Numbered from the stretch's first letter, positions 1-11,398 are shown. The stretch: 64,000 nt of DNA from Ectocarpus siliculosus (GCA_000310025.1 FN649739.1:1754370-1818369); one strand, 5' to 3'. A program made the numbers and translations. Notes: generated from the letters alone by a model not told the origin.

Positions 1-589
1 CACCAAGACTTCCAACGTACTGATTCCTTCTGTTCGGCTGGCTATATGATACTCACTCCCGCGCCGTCCTGCTTCGCGGGTATTGGGGGCTTAGGTGCGG
101 CTCAAGAAGGTGTGTGAAAGATGTGAACCACCTCACTAAACTGCCGTTTGAAAAAATGAGAGGAGATGGCCTGTTTTTGGTCGAAGACAGCAACACCGGC
201 GTACAAACAATGCCGCCAATGCCGTTGATGCTCTGCAGCAGTGCGAAGGCCCGGAGCAAGCCGAGTCCGATCCAGCCGTCGAACCTTTGGAGACGAGAGG
301 CCCAGACATGGACGTGAGCTCTGAGGAGGAGGTATCGTCGCGGTCTGCATTGTTGGACAACGCTGTCTCTTTCGCGGTTGCAACTGGCTCGGAGCAACCG
401 CACATGGGACGTGTGAGAGTCATCATCAGTGAGCGCTGGAATTCGTTCCGCTTGCGCTTTTCGTCATGGGGACCGTCCCGCGAACGTCGAGCCTCTACGG
501 GTCACCCTCATGCTAGGAGCAGGGCGGGTTAAAGCGCGGCGCTGGGTGAACGACCCGATCACTCAACATGTAGGCCGTGCGGACCAGCG
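1..589 (+). pseudogene. Ty3/gypsy polyprotein remnant, region between protease and reverse transcriptase
   Basis: This stretch encodes broken pieces of a retrotransposon polyprotein that precede the reverse transcriptase at 590-1265. Positions 1-230 are a diverged copy, in opposite orientation, of 19740-19990. Positions 190-310 match 18200-18310, which follows a protease remnant in the same order. Around 490-560 the reading contains LRVTL and VKARRW, echoed near 24680-24760 downstream of another protease copy. Frames change and stops interrupt, so it is non-functional. The element is cut by the window start. Confidence 0.6.
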
Positions 590-1265
590 CCGCGATGGCG
601 ACTTCGAAGAAAGGAGGACACCGGCTGGTGAGTGACTATAGTGCGGTGCGGCAAGCAAGTAGAAAGGTGCCTGGTGTCATGCCTAACCCTGAAACCAGTA
701 TGGCTCAGCTTAGTGCGGCAAGTTCTATGGGAGCTTGGGTCTGTCGCAAGGGTACTGGCAGTGCCCGTTGTCTCCGGAGGCCCGGAAGATCTTCACGATT
801 GCTAATCCGGACGACCTCTACACACGCCCAAGCGGGCCCAAGCGGGTGCCGCACGGTATTTTGAACACTACTTTGTATTTCCACCAGGCCACCGTTTTGC
901 TCATCCTGGAGGGGCTGATTTGCTTCGTCTGGGTAGAAGATATCGTGTATTGGGGTGGAGCAAGACCACTTGTTTGACACCCTCGACCTGATTCTTGAAC
1001 GTCTGGAGGGCGCTGACCTTTTCGTCGCCTCTCACAAGTGCACATTCTTTGAGACCAGCATCACTTGGTGCGGGAGGGTGTATTCTCAGGGCAAGGCCGA
1101 GCGTGATCCCGAGCGGTTCAGGGGTCTGGCTACAGTGGGGCATCCTGAGACGGCTGGCGAGCTCATGCAGTTCCTGCAGGCGGTCAACTGGCTGCGCATG
1201 TCTCTACCGCAGATGGCGGGGGATTGTGGATGTTCTCCAGGTCTATGTGACAGCTTTTACCTGAT
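590..1265 (+). pseudogene. Ty3/gypsy-like reverse transcriptase fragment, frameshifted
   Basis: Three successive frames together read as a retrotransposon reverse transcriptase. The first piece contains RLVSDYSAVRQ, like the palm start of gypsy RTs. The second (from about 735) contains LSQGYWQCPL and FTIANPDDLYT, matching the usual GY-x-Q-x-P motif. The catalytic YVDD-like motif reads WVEDIV, so one of the two aspartates is replaced by glutamate. The third piece (from about 955) contains LILERL, HKCTFFE and DPERFRGL, the RT connection region with the usual spacing. Frameshifts near 735 and 955 and the altered active site show a dead copy. A second copy lies at 26686-27190. Confidence 0.8.
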
Positions 1266-1355
1266 GCGTTCGTGACTTACCGCAGATGGTGGGGGTTTGT
1301 GGGTGTTCTCCAATCGGGTCTATGTGACAGCTTTTACCTGATGCGTTCGTGACTT
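1203..1355 (+). repeat. Tandem duplication, two units of about 75 bp
   Basis: The segment starting TACCGCAGATGG at 1203 recurs at 1278 with few differences, and both units end in GATGCGTTCGTGACTT. It sits at the 3' end of the RT fragment, so the first unit still encodes RT connection residues. It looks like a local duplication inside a decaying element. Confidence 0.75.
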
Positions 1356-1856
1356 CTGGAAAGAAAAATGACTCATTTGATAGTGCGCATGCCAGTGTTC
1401 TATGGTTGCTGGGTGAGATTTGTTTCGAGTCGCTCGTTTTGGACTCCCTGAAAGTGGTGGCTTTATGCTGGTGTCAACGCGGTGTGTCAACGCACTGCAC
1501 GGGCGGCATGCGTTGGTGATGCTATGGTTTTGTTCTGCCGATCGAGTTGGGGATGTTTCCCTTTCGTTGCTCGTACTCATGCATTTGAGTTTGTGGATGC
1601 CGATTGTGGCTTCGGATGGAACTTTGGCTTCATCGCATGTTTTTCACCGTTGGTGCAGCCAGGTAGACAACAAAATATTGCGGTCCATTGAAGCGCATCA
1701 GGTTCGCCGGGGGTGTAAACCGCGGCACTTCGAACACTTCACGACGGCACAAAAACCCAACGCGACAGGAGGCCCCCTACGCGATTGCTCCCTCCCGAAA
1801 TGTGCCTGATAGTTTAATCGTACTGGACCACGAAAGATTTCCGCTGGTCGAGGCGT
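1356..1856. other. Non-coding stretch, nothing recognised
   Basis: I see no conserved protein motif, RNA gene or repeat family here. Short open frames exist on both strands but none resembles a known domain. It lies between an RT remnant and an R1 LTR-like repeat and is probably degraded transposon sequence. Confidence 0.4.
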
Positions 1857-2128
1857 TGTAGACACACCTGAAATCAGGCAGGGACTAACACCAGAATGCT
1901 CCACCCGTGGCCTTGGGGGGATGGCCGATTCACCTCCTGGGTGATGGTAAACAGATCGTATTATTTGACGCGAGTCTCGCTCTCACTCTTGCCATCTATC
2001 TATCCCTCTCCTGCCAACATGCCAGCCAGATAGATAGAAACCCTAATCTACCGTATCTTAGACATGCAGATACCCCAAGGGCGACTTCCCACCGTGAACT
2101 ACTGCTACTCAGGTGCGCGGCATCTACA
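1857..2128 (-). mobile_element. R1 repeat, candidate LTR (copy a)
   Basis: This is one of at least seven near-complete copies of a roughly 270-bp repeat with TGTAGAC...CTACA ends. On the plus strand it begins TGTAGACACACCTG, contains a CTGAAATCAGG palindrome, a CT-rich middle, and ends near CATCTACA. The strand given is the sense inferred from copies lying 5' of gag. Here it abuts an RNase H remnant read on the same minus strand (2130-2506), as a 3' LTR or a later insertion would. Confidence 0.65.
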
Positions 2129-2129
2129 G

Positions 2130-2506
2130 CACTGAGCCGTGGTTTTCGCTATGGCAGACACGTAAGCCTCCGAGTCGACGATGTACGGGAGATTACGGTT
2201 ATCTGTGAAGGTATGCACGCCATCCGGAAGCAAATACTTCAACTGCGTGAATGTACGTACGACCGCCTACTTTTTCTCGTCCGCCTTGGCCCACCACTGC
2301 TGCGAGTTCTTGAATGTGCCGCTCGGAAACCCCATCGCCTCATGAGCCATATCCTCCACAGAAACGCCACCGTCCAGCTGGTCTTGCAGCACTTGGTTAA
2401 GAACGGATCGGGAAACATGAACACGCAACGTGGGCGATGGTGAGAAAGGCCACAGCCCTGCAACAAGGTCTTGCGCGGCAGTCCACGCTACGACCAACGC
2501 AGGCAT
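2130..2506 (-). pseudogene. Ty3/gypsy-like RNase H fragment with internal stop
   Basis: Read on the minus strand, this gives a retroelement RNase H-like sequence: EAMGFPSGTFKNSQQWW, then a TAG stop, then LKYLLPDGVHTFTDNRNLPY and SEAYVSAIAKTTAQ. The TDxRNLxY block is typical of gypsy RNase H domains. A similar but more decayed block is on the plus strand at 27410-27500. The in-frame stop and the abrupt end at an R1 copy show it is inactive. Confidence 0.75.
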
Positions 2507-2597
2507 TCACGGATCCGCAGCCATTGCATGAGTCTCGGCCCCGCGCTTCTTCCGGCTCTTTGGACCGACCAAGGGCTGCTCGAGAAACACGCGAAGC

Positions 2598-3120
2598 GGC
2601 CAAACAACCTATGGACAAGAGAGCCACATGCCCTCGGTTGAACCCCTTGGGCATGTAGACACGCCTGAAATCAGGCAGGGCCTAGGACCAGTATCCTCCC
2701 CCCGTGGCCTCGGGGGACTGGTCAATTCACCTCCTTGGTGATGATAAACACAGTGTATTATTATTGCACACGAGTCTCGTCTCTCTCTCTCTCCATCTAT
2801 CTCTCCTGCCAACATGCCAACCAGGCAGATAGAAACCCCAATCTACCATATCTTTGACATGCATACATATCCAACGGCAGCTTCCCACCGTGAACTACTG
2901 CTACCCAGGTGCGCTGCGTCCACAGGCAGACTCCCAGGGTGTGAGGCGGGAGGGAGGGTAGACCCCCAAGCCCCCATAGAGGGGGGTAGCAGGGAAGACA
3001 AGAAGGAGTATTATTCTATGCAGACATATCAACGGAGGCCCCTGGATGGGACAAGTAGGGGATACCATCCACATCTCCAACTACCATATGTGGCCCTAGC
3101 AGAGCCCTGTCCACAATGCC
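2598..3120 (-). mobile_element. R2 LTR-like repeat, split by R1
   Basis: The left part (2598-2653, starting TATGGACAAGAGAGCC) and the right part (2925-3120, ending CCTGTCCACA) are the two halves of one R2 repeat. R1 copy b sits between them. On the minus strand R2 begins TGTGGACAGGG and ends GTCCATA, a TG-led inverted terminus like that of an LTR. Other copies lie at 6460-6692, 6826-6990, 13270-13690, 22996-23110 and 23225-23442. Confidence 0.6.
2654..2924 (-). mobile_element. R1 repeat, candidate solo LTR (copy b), inserted in R2
   Basis: This full-length R1 copy runs from TGTAGACACG to GTCCACA. Flanking sequence on both sides belongs to R2: the left flank ends ...GGGCA and the right begins GGCAGACTCCC, whereas an uninterrupted R2 at 6460-6692 reads GGGCAGCCTCCCC. 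The GGCA on both sides looks like a 4-bp target-site duplication, which suits a Ty3/gypsy LTR. Confidence 0.75.
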
Positions 3121-3510
3121 CCTAAAGCGCATCGCTACTCCTTAGTAGAACCCGATAAGCTTGATAACAAACTGGGGTCTGACTACAAGCGGAAAACACG
3201 GACAAACGTGAGATTGAATGATAATTCGCTATGAAGGGTCAAAGCGCCTAAGCAACAACAAGCAACAGCCTTTGTACGCAAAAGAAAGTCCAAAAACTAT
3301 CCTACGGAACATTGACCAGCAATGTTACGTACCATCACAACCGCCCTCATTCATTCGATTGAAAACGCCCACGCTACGCAAGTACTCTGGACAATTCGTA
3401 GTCGTTGATATTTCGCCCGTTGCCAAAACACCAACAACGGTAACGCATACTCGACTTGGCGTCAAGCATGATCTAAAATCAATCAGCATGAAAAGAAAAT
3501 GTACCCCGGC

Positions 3511-3634
3511 ACACCAGGCACGCCAAGACTAAGCAGTAACATTCCGATCGATGGAGAGTTTGTTCATCAACCACACCAGGCACGCCAAGACTAAGCAGTA
3601 ACATTCCGATCGATGGAGAGTTTGTTCATCAACC
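3511..3634. repeat. Two-unit tandem duplication, 62-bp period
   Basis: The unit starting ACACCAGGCACGCC and containing ATTCCGATCGATGG is repeated head to tail with essentially no difference. Near identity points to a recent event or an assembly duplication. Confidence 0.85.
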
Positions 3635-4417
3635 ACAGTAGGATAAACGCTAAGTTTTCAATATGTAATGAGCATCCCGTATCACGCCAAACCTTGTTTA
3701 GAGATACGGCCCAGATAAGCACTACTCCCGCGAAGATGCACTTAAGTTCAAGTAGGGAATCACGCCAATTTTTGTTTCGAAATTGGGCATGCGTCATTGC
3801 TGGTGTCTCTTGAACGAACAGTCCAAACTTGAAACGCATCTTCAGCAATCGGTCCGAAAAATATCATGACATCCACAAGCGGCAAATCCCATAAAATTCG
3901 AACACTGCATCTACCCGAGTCACAAAATGCAGTCGAAACGTTCTTCTACAAGAACAAATCACTCAGAACATTCGAAACACCTAAGGGCACCAGTTGGACT
4001 CGCATACTCGCATGTGGTCTCAAGCAAATGCTAGTCCCGCACATTGTCCTGCACGCGAGCTCGCCCTAACGTGGACGCCCCCATCATCGTGCAACGTGAA
4101 CCTACGCACCTCCGATTCGACTCCTAGATTGCCAGCAGCAGGCCGGTGACAGTTGTCCATTACCCGAAGCAGGTGCTCCACACCCCCAATACCAAACACG
4201 TCATCCAACTGCCAAGCGTCAATAAAATCTCTTTGACTCCGAGGCACAGCGACGCAGCTGGTTCCTGATTTCAGCAAGCCGCGGTTCCTTTGAAAACGTA
4301 CACTCATGTGCAGCACAACTAGAGCACGAAGGTTCTGGAGACGGAATAGTCGATCCTCCGCCGGTGTATTCAGCAGCATACTGAAACAAACATATGCGCA
4401 ACGTCCCACACTACACT

Positions 4418-4476
4418 AGCACACCTTTGAGCTTGTGCAACAAGCACTGGCACACCTTTGAGCTTGTGCAACAAGC
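4418..4476. repeat. Two-unit tandem repeat, 32-bp period
   Basis: The sequence GCACACCTTTGAGCTTGTGC followed by AACAAGC occurs twice in a row. No other function is apparent. Confidence 0.8.
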
Positions 4477-6384
4477 GGGGCGGACCGCCAACCGAAAAGG
4501 TCAACCGGGCCACGAAATCAGAGGTACATAGTAAACTAAGTATTCTCAGCGATAGCCCACTTGCAACGCAGGACACCAGCGGCAGCAATCAGCCGCGTAA
4601 TACAGTCAATGATGCCGTACAGCAGTCGTGAAGTAGGGGTCATGACCTTACGATGAGCATACGGCGCTTTAGCACACAATGGCAAAATCGAGCAGTACAA
4701 TAAGGCACACTTGAGTATACTGTGGAATGTGTGAACCAACGCCTGCAAAACGGACAACAAAATGGAGAACAAAAGACCCCCAAAATGTGGATATGATACT
4801 GCTGTATTTCTACAGATTCGGCAAGAATGCAGATTACCCAAAAAACAAAACAACTAGGGTTACGACTCGGTTTGTTTAGTGGTTTCTACAAGGATTATTT
4901 CATCCAAAAAGACCACTTATTTTCTTCACCAGAAAAATCACTCCAACAGGCACATGCGTTCCAATAAAAAGACGGTTCAAAGTACTTTACCAGATTTCAC
5001 TCCACGCAAATCAAACTTCGTCTGGGAAATACGCAGACGGTCCTTGTCTGTGTATATTGTATAGCACCCTACGGTTGCTATCCCACGCTCACGCACTACA
5101 GTATACATGTCGGAAAAACGATGTTAATGATCACAGCAAGGGAGCAGACAGCGTCGCACGCGACGCTGAAACAACTCCTTTGCTTGTCTCAATATTGCAC
5201 ATGAACGACAGTTTCAATCGCCGAACTCGCAGTTGAAGTTGGTGAATTTATTCATCGGTACTTTCGTCGTAATGGTCAACTCTAGACTCATTCGACTACA
5301 GATACACATGAACTCGGAAACAATGGCATCTCTGCTCTATTTCGTTGGGACTCTTGTTCTGTGCATTGGCCTTCTCAGCATACACACGATATGAACGCCG
5401 CCCTTGACCTCCATGATAGTAATGTGATTTAAATAGTTCTCAGAGAAGTGGCCTGGGCTTACTCACATTCGACTTCACTGACCGGCACAAGACCACGTCT
5501 GCAACTGCACTGTTCAAACAGAAACTCAGTGGTATATCGTCAACGGTATGATGTTCAAAAATGCTTCATGTACGCTGTAAGATCACGCAAACACACACGC
5601 ACTCTGGGCACTCGTTTCACAAGCAAAAACACCCAAAAATTCAAGACAGCGCAAGCCGCTGTGAGGAACCTGAGAAGGTCAAAACACGTTTTCTTTATAC
5701 CCCTCTTGGAGTGCGATTTTGCTGCCATAAACAACTTGACTTCAGCTGTATGAAAGCATCAAAACACATGTTGCTCACCCCTATTGCAGCGAGAATTGGT
5801 GCTCAAAACACATCAGTATGCCACACCAGAAAGCAGCTTCACGAGACACTATATCCGAACAAGAGTCCTGTCCCGAAGTTTCATGGCTCCAGCAGGCTTA
5901 GACGCGCTAGAAACATGCCGGCGAACTGCCGATTCACGCCGAAAGTACCAGTCCGGCTCGAGATTCCGCCGCATTTCCTTTGTGCAACTTTCCCGCCGGA
6001 CCAATGGTGTGAACCATCGCCAAGGTATAGACGCACAAACACAGCAAGAAGGCGCACCTCTCCTCAAATAGCAACGTGCACCACCCCACTAATGATCTCG
6101 CTCAAAACCCCCGCGCGATAGCGAAGAGATGTTGAAACTGCAGTGATCAGATTGCGCAACCCTCCGCCTTCATGCGGAGGGGTTTTGCGTACGCACCACG
6201 ATGACGTTGATGAATCCCGCCTATTGCCGTGACGCTCCTCCCGAGCGCCAGACTTGGTAGCTTCCGCCCGGGAGCAACGCAGAACCAACCAACACAGCTC
6301 CGCACGCGCGCTCGGCGAGGCAACAAATACACCTCCGGAGTCCGTTCTATGATGTGCACATACGATGTAGTTACCACTACCGCT

Positions 6385-6692
6385 TGGAACGCTCGAAATA
6401 TTTTCTGGATCGCCAAACAGCTCACGGCGGCACAGTCAACCTGAATTCTTGAGAATTATGGACAAGAGAGCCATATGCCAGCTGTTGACCCCGTAGGGCA
6501 GCCTCCCCAGAGTTTGAGGGGGGAGACTAGGTCCCTAAGACGCCATAAAGGGGGGTAGAAGGGAAGATAAGAGAGAAGAGTATACCATCTTCAGACATAA
6601 ACAGAGTCTCCCCGGATGGGACAACAAGGGGGTACCATCAACATCTCCAACTTTTCCATATCCGGGCCCCTAAGTAGAGCCCTGTCCACAGA
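6385..6692 (-). mobile_element. R2 LTR-like repeat with flank
   Basis: The R2 unit runs 6456-6692 on the plus strand from TTATGGACAAGAGAGCC to CCTGTCCACA. The 70 bp before it (GCTCGAAATATTTTC..., ending CCTGAATTC) is also found at 23128-23200 next to another R2 copy. It may therefore be internal sequence of the R2 element. Confidence 0.6.
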
Positions 6693-6822
6693 CCAGAATC
6701 CTTCCCCGTGCGCCTCGGGGGCTGGTCGATTCGTTTCTGTGGTTACGGTAAACGTGTAATATTTCACTGAGCGTTCTCCTTCTATCTCTCTCTTGCCAGC
6801 ACGCCAACCACGCAGGTAGAAA
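6693..6822 (-). mobile_element. R1 fragment between inverted R2 copies
   Basis: The plus strand reads GACCAGAATCCTTCCCC..., then GCTGGTCGATTCG and a CT-rich stretch with CTTGCCAGCACGCCAACCA. This corresponds to the middle of R1. Both R1 ends are missing. It is sandwiched between an R2 copy on the left and an oppositely oriented R2 copy on the right. Confidence 0.6.
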
Positions 6823-6825
6823 CAT

Positions 6826-6990
6826 GTGGACAGGGCTCTGCTGGGGGCCCAGATGTAGTAGTTGGAGATGTTGATGGTACCCCCTTGTTGTTCCATCCGG
6901 GGGACCTCTGTTGATGTCTGCATAGAATATGTCCTCCTCTCTTGTCTTCCCTTCTACCCCCTTCTGTGGGGGCTTAGGGGCTATGTTTTG
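6826..6990 (+). mobile_element. R2 LTR-like repeat, partial
   Basis: The segment begins TGTGGACAGGGCTCTG and continues through GATGTTGATGGTACCCCC and CTTCTACCCCCTTCTGTG. It is the reverse complement of the R2 copy at 6460-6692 and is truncated at its far end. Confidence 0.6.
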
Positions 6991-8175
6991 GCGGCTGCGC
7001 GTAGAATCTACACACAATACTATGATGGGCCGTGACTGTCCGGTGGTCGCGGCGCTAGGGGTATGGGGGCCATAAACAGGAATTGAAGTATCGGACGCTT
7101 CCCTGTTTGCCCTCTAGAGGATTCGAAGAGGCGGTGGTTATGCCGCATCTACGAAGAAGAGACAACTTCAACATGTTTCTCCGTGGCCCGTTTTCGCGAA
7201 CGTTGCTACCCACCCGGTGTTTACTTAACACCCCCCATGTGGACGGAGGACAATAAAAGCCTGTTAAAGTGCACGTTATCACCCGTATACATGTCGATCG
7301 CATGCCTTACTAAGTCATGCTAACATGTGATGATGGGATGATACCGTACCCCATGAGATGAGCGTGTTCGGTCGTCATTCGCACGTAGGTCGTCAGCAAG
7401 CTGCGACACTATTTGCTTGATACCGTACAAGGAATGGATATCATCCGGGAGAGACAACGACGACAGGTAAGCGCAACCCCCCACATCACACTGATCCCCA
7501 GCCCCGAGGAAACGGTCTACGCACGAACTGTACTCAGCTACGAAGGTCCACGCACATACCGTACTCAGCTACGAAGGTGAGAGATGTATGAGCGTCTTTT
7601 TAGCTGTTTTAACACCTAGCCTCCCCCCGCACACCCTGAGGAGGATGCCCTGGGGGGTCAACGGAGGGTATATGGCTCTCTTGTTCAAAACCCCAATCTA
7701 CCATATCTTAGACATGCAGATATCAAAAGGTGACTTTTTCCCGCCGTAAATTACTAGAAGCCAGGAGTCCTTCGTCCACAGGATCGATGGTCTCCCGGTT
7801 AGTTTTTGTTTTTTGTGATCTGCTACTTCGGCGTTTAGAAGGTTTGTTCTGGTAATTGTTAATATTGGTGTTGGTTGAAGCTGTACCCCGCTCTGGTTAA
7901 CTGGCTTGTGACCACGGGAGGCGCCCGCGTCAGTTGAGCGGAGACCGGAACGGTTTTCCCAACATAAAACCGACAACAATATAACAACAACAACAACAAC
8001 AAAATCTGGAGTGGGGAACTGAACCCAGTCGGGGCAGATGGGCACATCCCAACTGCTTGTTACCTAGACTGCACTTTATACTAAAAAAATCTAGTTATTC
8101 ACCAACGTAGAAAACAATCACAAATTTCGTTTTCTTGTCACCCTTGTTAATGCACGAACAATCCAACACTACTTG
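6991..8175. other. Degraded repeat-derived sequence
   Basis: No gene was recognised. A partial R1 copy lies at about 7689-7783, recognisable by CCAATCTACCATATCTTAG and the closing CGTCCACAGG. A direct repeat of about 25 bp around TACGAAGGT (7500-7585) is also present, and a short (AAC)n tract is at 7983-8001. Confidence 0.45.
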
Positions 8176-8442
8176 TGTAGACACGCCTGAAATCAGGCAG
8201 GGCCTAGGACCAGAATCCGCCCCCTGTGGCCTCGGGGGGCTGGTCGATTCACCTCCTTGGTGATGGCAAACAGAGTGTTAGTTCACAAGAGTCTCGCTCT
8301 CACTCTCTCCATCTATCTCTCTCTCTCCTGCCAACATGCCAACCAGACAGACACAAACCCTAATCTACCACATCTTAGACATGCAGATATCCTAAGGGCT
8401 TCCCACCGTGAACTACTGCTACGCAGGTGCGCTGCGTCCACA
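8176..8442 (-). mobile_element. R1 repeat, candidate solo LTR (copy c)
   Basis: This is a near-complete R1 copy, from TGTAGACACGCCTGAAATC to GCTGCGTCCACA. There is no retrotransposon coding sequence next to it, so it would be a solo LTR. The flanks (CTTG and ACTG) do not form a clean target duplication. Confidence 0.65.
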
Positions 8443-9789
8443 ACTGCCATCCGAATCTAGAATTCTCGTCATCAAATGAGGCCTCTCATCCTATACTATC
8501 TGCAGTATGCCTAAATTCAAAATTCAATGGGACTCTAATTGCACCGCAGTGTCCTCACTGAGCCCCTGTCACGTCTACAAAGTTGTGAAGATCGCTGGCG
8601 ATCGAGAACGTGTACGTAGTAGGCACCTATACGTTCGGCCAGAACGTTTGATCATCGCTGTGAGAGCTGTTCTAATCTATTTTTCATCCCACCGTACCGT
8701 TGCTCAACGTGTTGTAAGTGCAAAAAATGATCCTTTTTCACAGGGAGTGCAACGCAGGGGTATAGGTCGTACCGTACGAGGCGGAGAGAAGGCACCAGGT
8801 GCTGTTAGTTTGTCAAATGTTTTTTGATATAATTATGTGATCTTTCCGATGGGTATGATGTCCAACTCAATACACACAGCGGCCCTACTAGTGCCACGGG
8901 GGTGCTGTATGCATGCACCCTGGTGTCATCTCGCTGACCGGTGCCATCTCTCCACCTCTTAGTATTGTTGTTCCCTTGTTACTGGCCGGGAGCTTACCGG
9001 GAACGGCGATAAATGTGAATGTTGGTACGTAGCAGGTTTCCATGAACGACGCGTTCGGTTGCGAGTTTGGCTTGCGGCGGGAATGTTTTGCACGCCTTGC
9101 AACTCCCATTCCAATTAATCCCTATGTAACGACAGGCCGATTGAGCTCCGCTCTCAGCTCCTATCACATTTCGTGCCAAAAGATCGCCCGTGTGCCTCAC
9201 TCAAAAGAAAAAACACACATACTACATAGCGACCAGCAGGGAGACAAAGAGGCAGCCCACCCAAGAAGCACACATATTAGCAATGCACACAGGGGTACGC
9301 ACAGCACTATTTCATAACCTTGCCTAATCTCGCTGATGCGGGGCAGATGCCCTTTCCAGATCCAATGTACTGCCTACTGCTGTTAACTCCAAGGGCAGAT
9401 CCAATGAAATACCACGGGAGGGTATAAAGAACCTCATCTTGGGATCAACCGGGCGTTGCGTGCATGGGAGAGAGGAGAGAAAACGCTCACCGGAGCCGAC
9501 GTTATCGCATTGCCTCGGTGCTTGATGTTGTTGTGATTGCGGTGCGTGTAGTTCCCGGTATTGGGAGTGAAAGCGGCTCATCTACTGTGCAACGTTTCGC
9601 TCTGGGAGAGAGTTTTCACGACTGCACCTCCGATCACATCTCCGATCATAGTCCAGAATTGTAAAATGTGAAACGATTTTTATCCATTGTGTGCGATAGT
9701 GGATGATGGTCTCTATTTACTGAGTGGGTCGATACTTTTTCTATCGATCTGGCGCTTCTGTGAGGCGGGTTCCATGAGCGTCTTCGCAT
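8443..9789. other. Intergenic, one unassigned ORF
   Basis: An ATG-initiated open frame at 8507-8827 (+) encodes 106 residues starting MPKFKIQWDSN. I do not recognise it and codon-level support is lacking, so I do not call it a gene. It could be a remnant of a retroelement C-terminus. The rest of the stretch shows nothing definable. Confidence 0.35.
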
Positions 9790-10289
9790 CTAGGGCTGCT
9801 AGCTATTATTCCCTAGATGAACCAGCAAGTATTGCCTGCGCAGGTACATCCTCTGTGCGGGTAGTGGCCTGTCCGAGGCAAGCATGCGCGTATGCTCAAC
9901 AACTACTGCTGCGAATTTAGGCACAAACGGCCCCGCAGGGTCGAATTGCACCCCCACACCATCAGTTGGCGCTGGAAAGAAGGCGGGGGCAGTGGCAGCT
10001 GACGAACACGGGTCCTGTCGCAAAAATACGTCGGAGCTGCCTCGCCCGGGCATTCACCGGCAGAAAAAGCCCTACTACCGACATCGCGTTGGTGGAAGGT
10101 GGTAGACGATACCCTTCCTGAGACACGTCCCCCTCCTGACGCAGGCTGTTGACCGTTAGGGCGATAATGCTGCTGCGCGTACCCCTGCGGTGCTGTTGCT
10201 GCTGCTACTGTTCCTGCTACTGCTGTGTGTGGTATCCACGGGCGTCACCGGCGCCGCAAAAATGCCCCTCTGCCCAGTGTATTAGGTAG
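9790..10289 (-). pseudogene. Retrotransposon gag-protease linker remnant
   Basis: On the minus strand this encodes a Pro/Ala/Ser-rich segment including SSDVF, AFFPAP and AGPFVPKF. The same arrangement of residues (SSDAF, AFFSAP, EGPFVLAF) is found at 15690-15840 downstream of another gag zinc knuckle. It follows the gag at 10290-11208 in the same sense, so the two form one degraded element with the LTR-like R1 at 11399-11669. GCT/GCA triplet tracts near 10165-10225 are part of it. Confidence 0.6.
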
Positions 10290-11208
10290 AGGTTTTGGCG
10301 GAGAACCGCTGCAAGGGACAGTTCTGCGGGGCGTGGCCTGGCTTGTTGCACCTGAAACACGTAGTAAGCTCTGCAAACGAAGACGCACCTGCACCGCCAG
10401 CTCCATCAAGCGCTTTCGCTTTCGCCCATGTCTACTGCGGAGACGGTTTATTACGTGAACGTCGCCACCACACGATTACCCACGCTCCCTCTCTGCCAAC
10501 TCAACGGTGCGCCACTCAACCGAAAAAATCCCAAAAATCTCAAACACTAGCTCAGGGTGGTCCTTCCAGCTACGTTGCATGTCGAGCTTGCTTTTCACAT
10601 TGGGCTTCATTCAACTCGGGGCGGAGATATACCTGCCACAACAGCTTTGCTGAGGACAGCGGCAGGACCCTTTTTGAACGCACCAGCTGAGTCACGAAAA
10701 ACACGTTTAGCTCTCGGGTTCTCGACGTACTGCTCGAGGCGGCTTTGAACAGCGTCTCTCCGATCTACCGCAGTTGTCTCAGTCCCCATGGCGACCATAC
10801 GACAACCCCGGCGGCCGCAATCAAGGGCTCAACTGTGTCGTCCGCCCGGCATTCCGCACTTTTGGCCAGATCCTCGCGCAGGTCAGTTTCGTCAATTTTC
10901 GTGCCATCAAAGTAGGTACGCGACAATCAGTTCCGGATATACTGACGCAACAGTTAAGACACAATTAGCAGCGGGCGTTTGATTGATTGCCCACTGTTGC
11001 AGAGACCCATGCTCCGCCCGTATTCGCGATATCGCATAAAGAAACGCAAGGCCGAAGCTCTCGAAAACGTACGACCATACTCGGACGGTTTGGGCCCATG
11101 GTCCAAGACTAAATAAATCGGTAAGCCCACCCTCGATCTAATACGTCCAGCAGAACCTTGCTGTCCGCCAAGCGCCCCCTTTCCAACAGTGGAGCGTCTC
11201 TGGGCCAT
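10290..11208 (-). pseudogene. Gag polyprotein fragment with CCHC zinc knuckle
   Basis: The minus-strand reading starts at an ATG at 11208 with MAQRRSTVGKGALGG and proceeds through RYREYGRSMGLCNSGQS. It ends in a zinc knuckle at 10318-10359 reading CFRCNKPGHAPQNC (C-x2-C-x4-H-x4-C), the nucleic-acid-binding motif of retroviral-type Gag. Frames shift between these parts, so no intact Gag is made. The copy at 12256-13150 on the other strand starts MAQRRSNVAKGALGG. The 190-bp leader between this ATG and the R1 copy at 11399 is shared by both copies. Confidence 0.8.
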
Positions 11209-11398
11209 CGCGCCGTACGAGGTCAGGGCAGATCAAGATAGCAGCTCCGCTGGAGACCAGTACAGCAGTTCCCCCAGTCGAACCTCGCACTCAGCGAAGC
11301 CGGAAATAACTTGTAAGAGTAACTTGTACTGCTGCCGTCACGAGATTTTGTTTGGACCCTGACTGACCCTGGTCGGTCAGCCTGAGTTGTCCATAACT

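Larger units (their letters stand above)
3121..6384. other. Gene-poor AT-richer stretch
   Basis: No protein family could be recognised on either strand. Open frames are short and overlap one another in several frames, which is what non-coding DNA gives. Two local tandem duplications are present (3511-3634 and 4418-4476). A small hairpin with an 8-bp stem (CCCTCCGC/GCGGAGGG) lies near 6161-6182. I see no RNA gene. Confidence 0.5.

Noticed and set aside
8507-8827. 106-codon ATG-initiated ORF
   Set aside because: Next to a solo LTR-like repeat and without recognisable motif, so not enough to call a gene.
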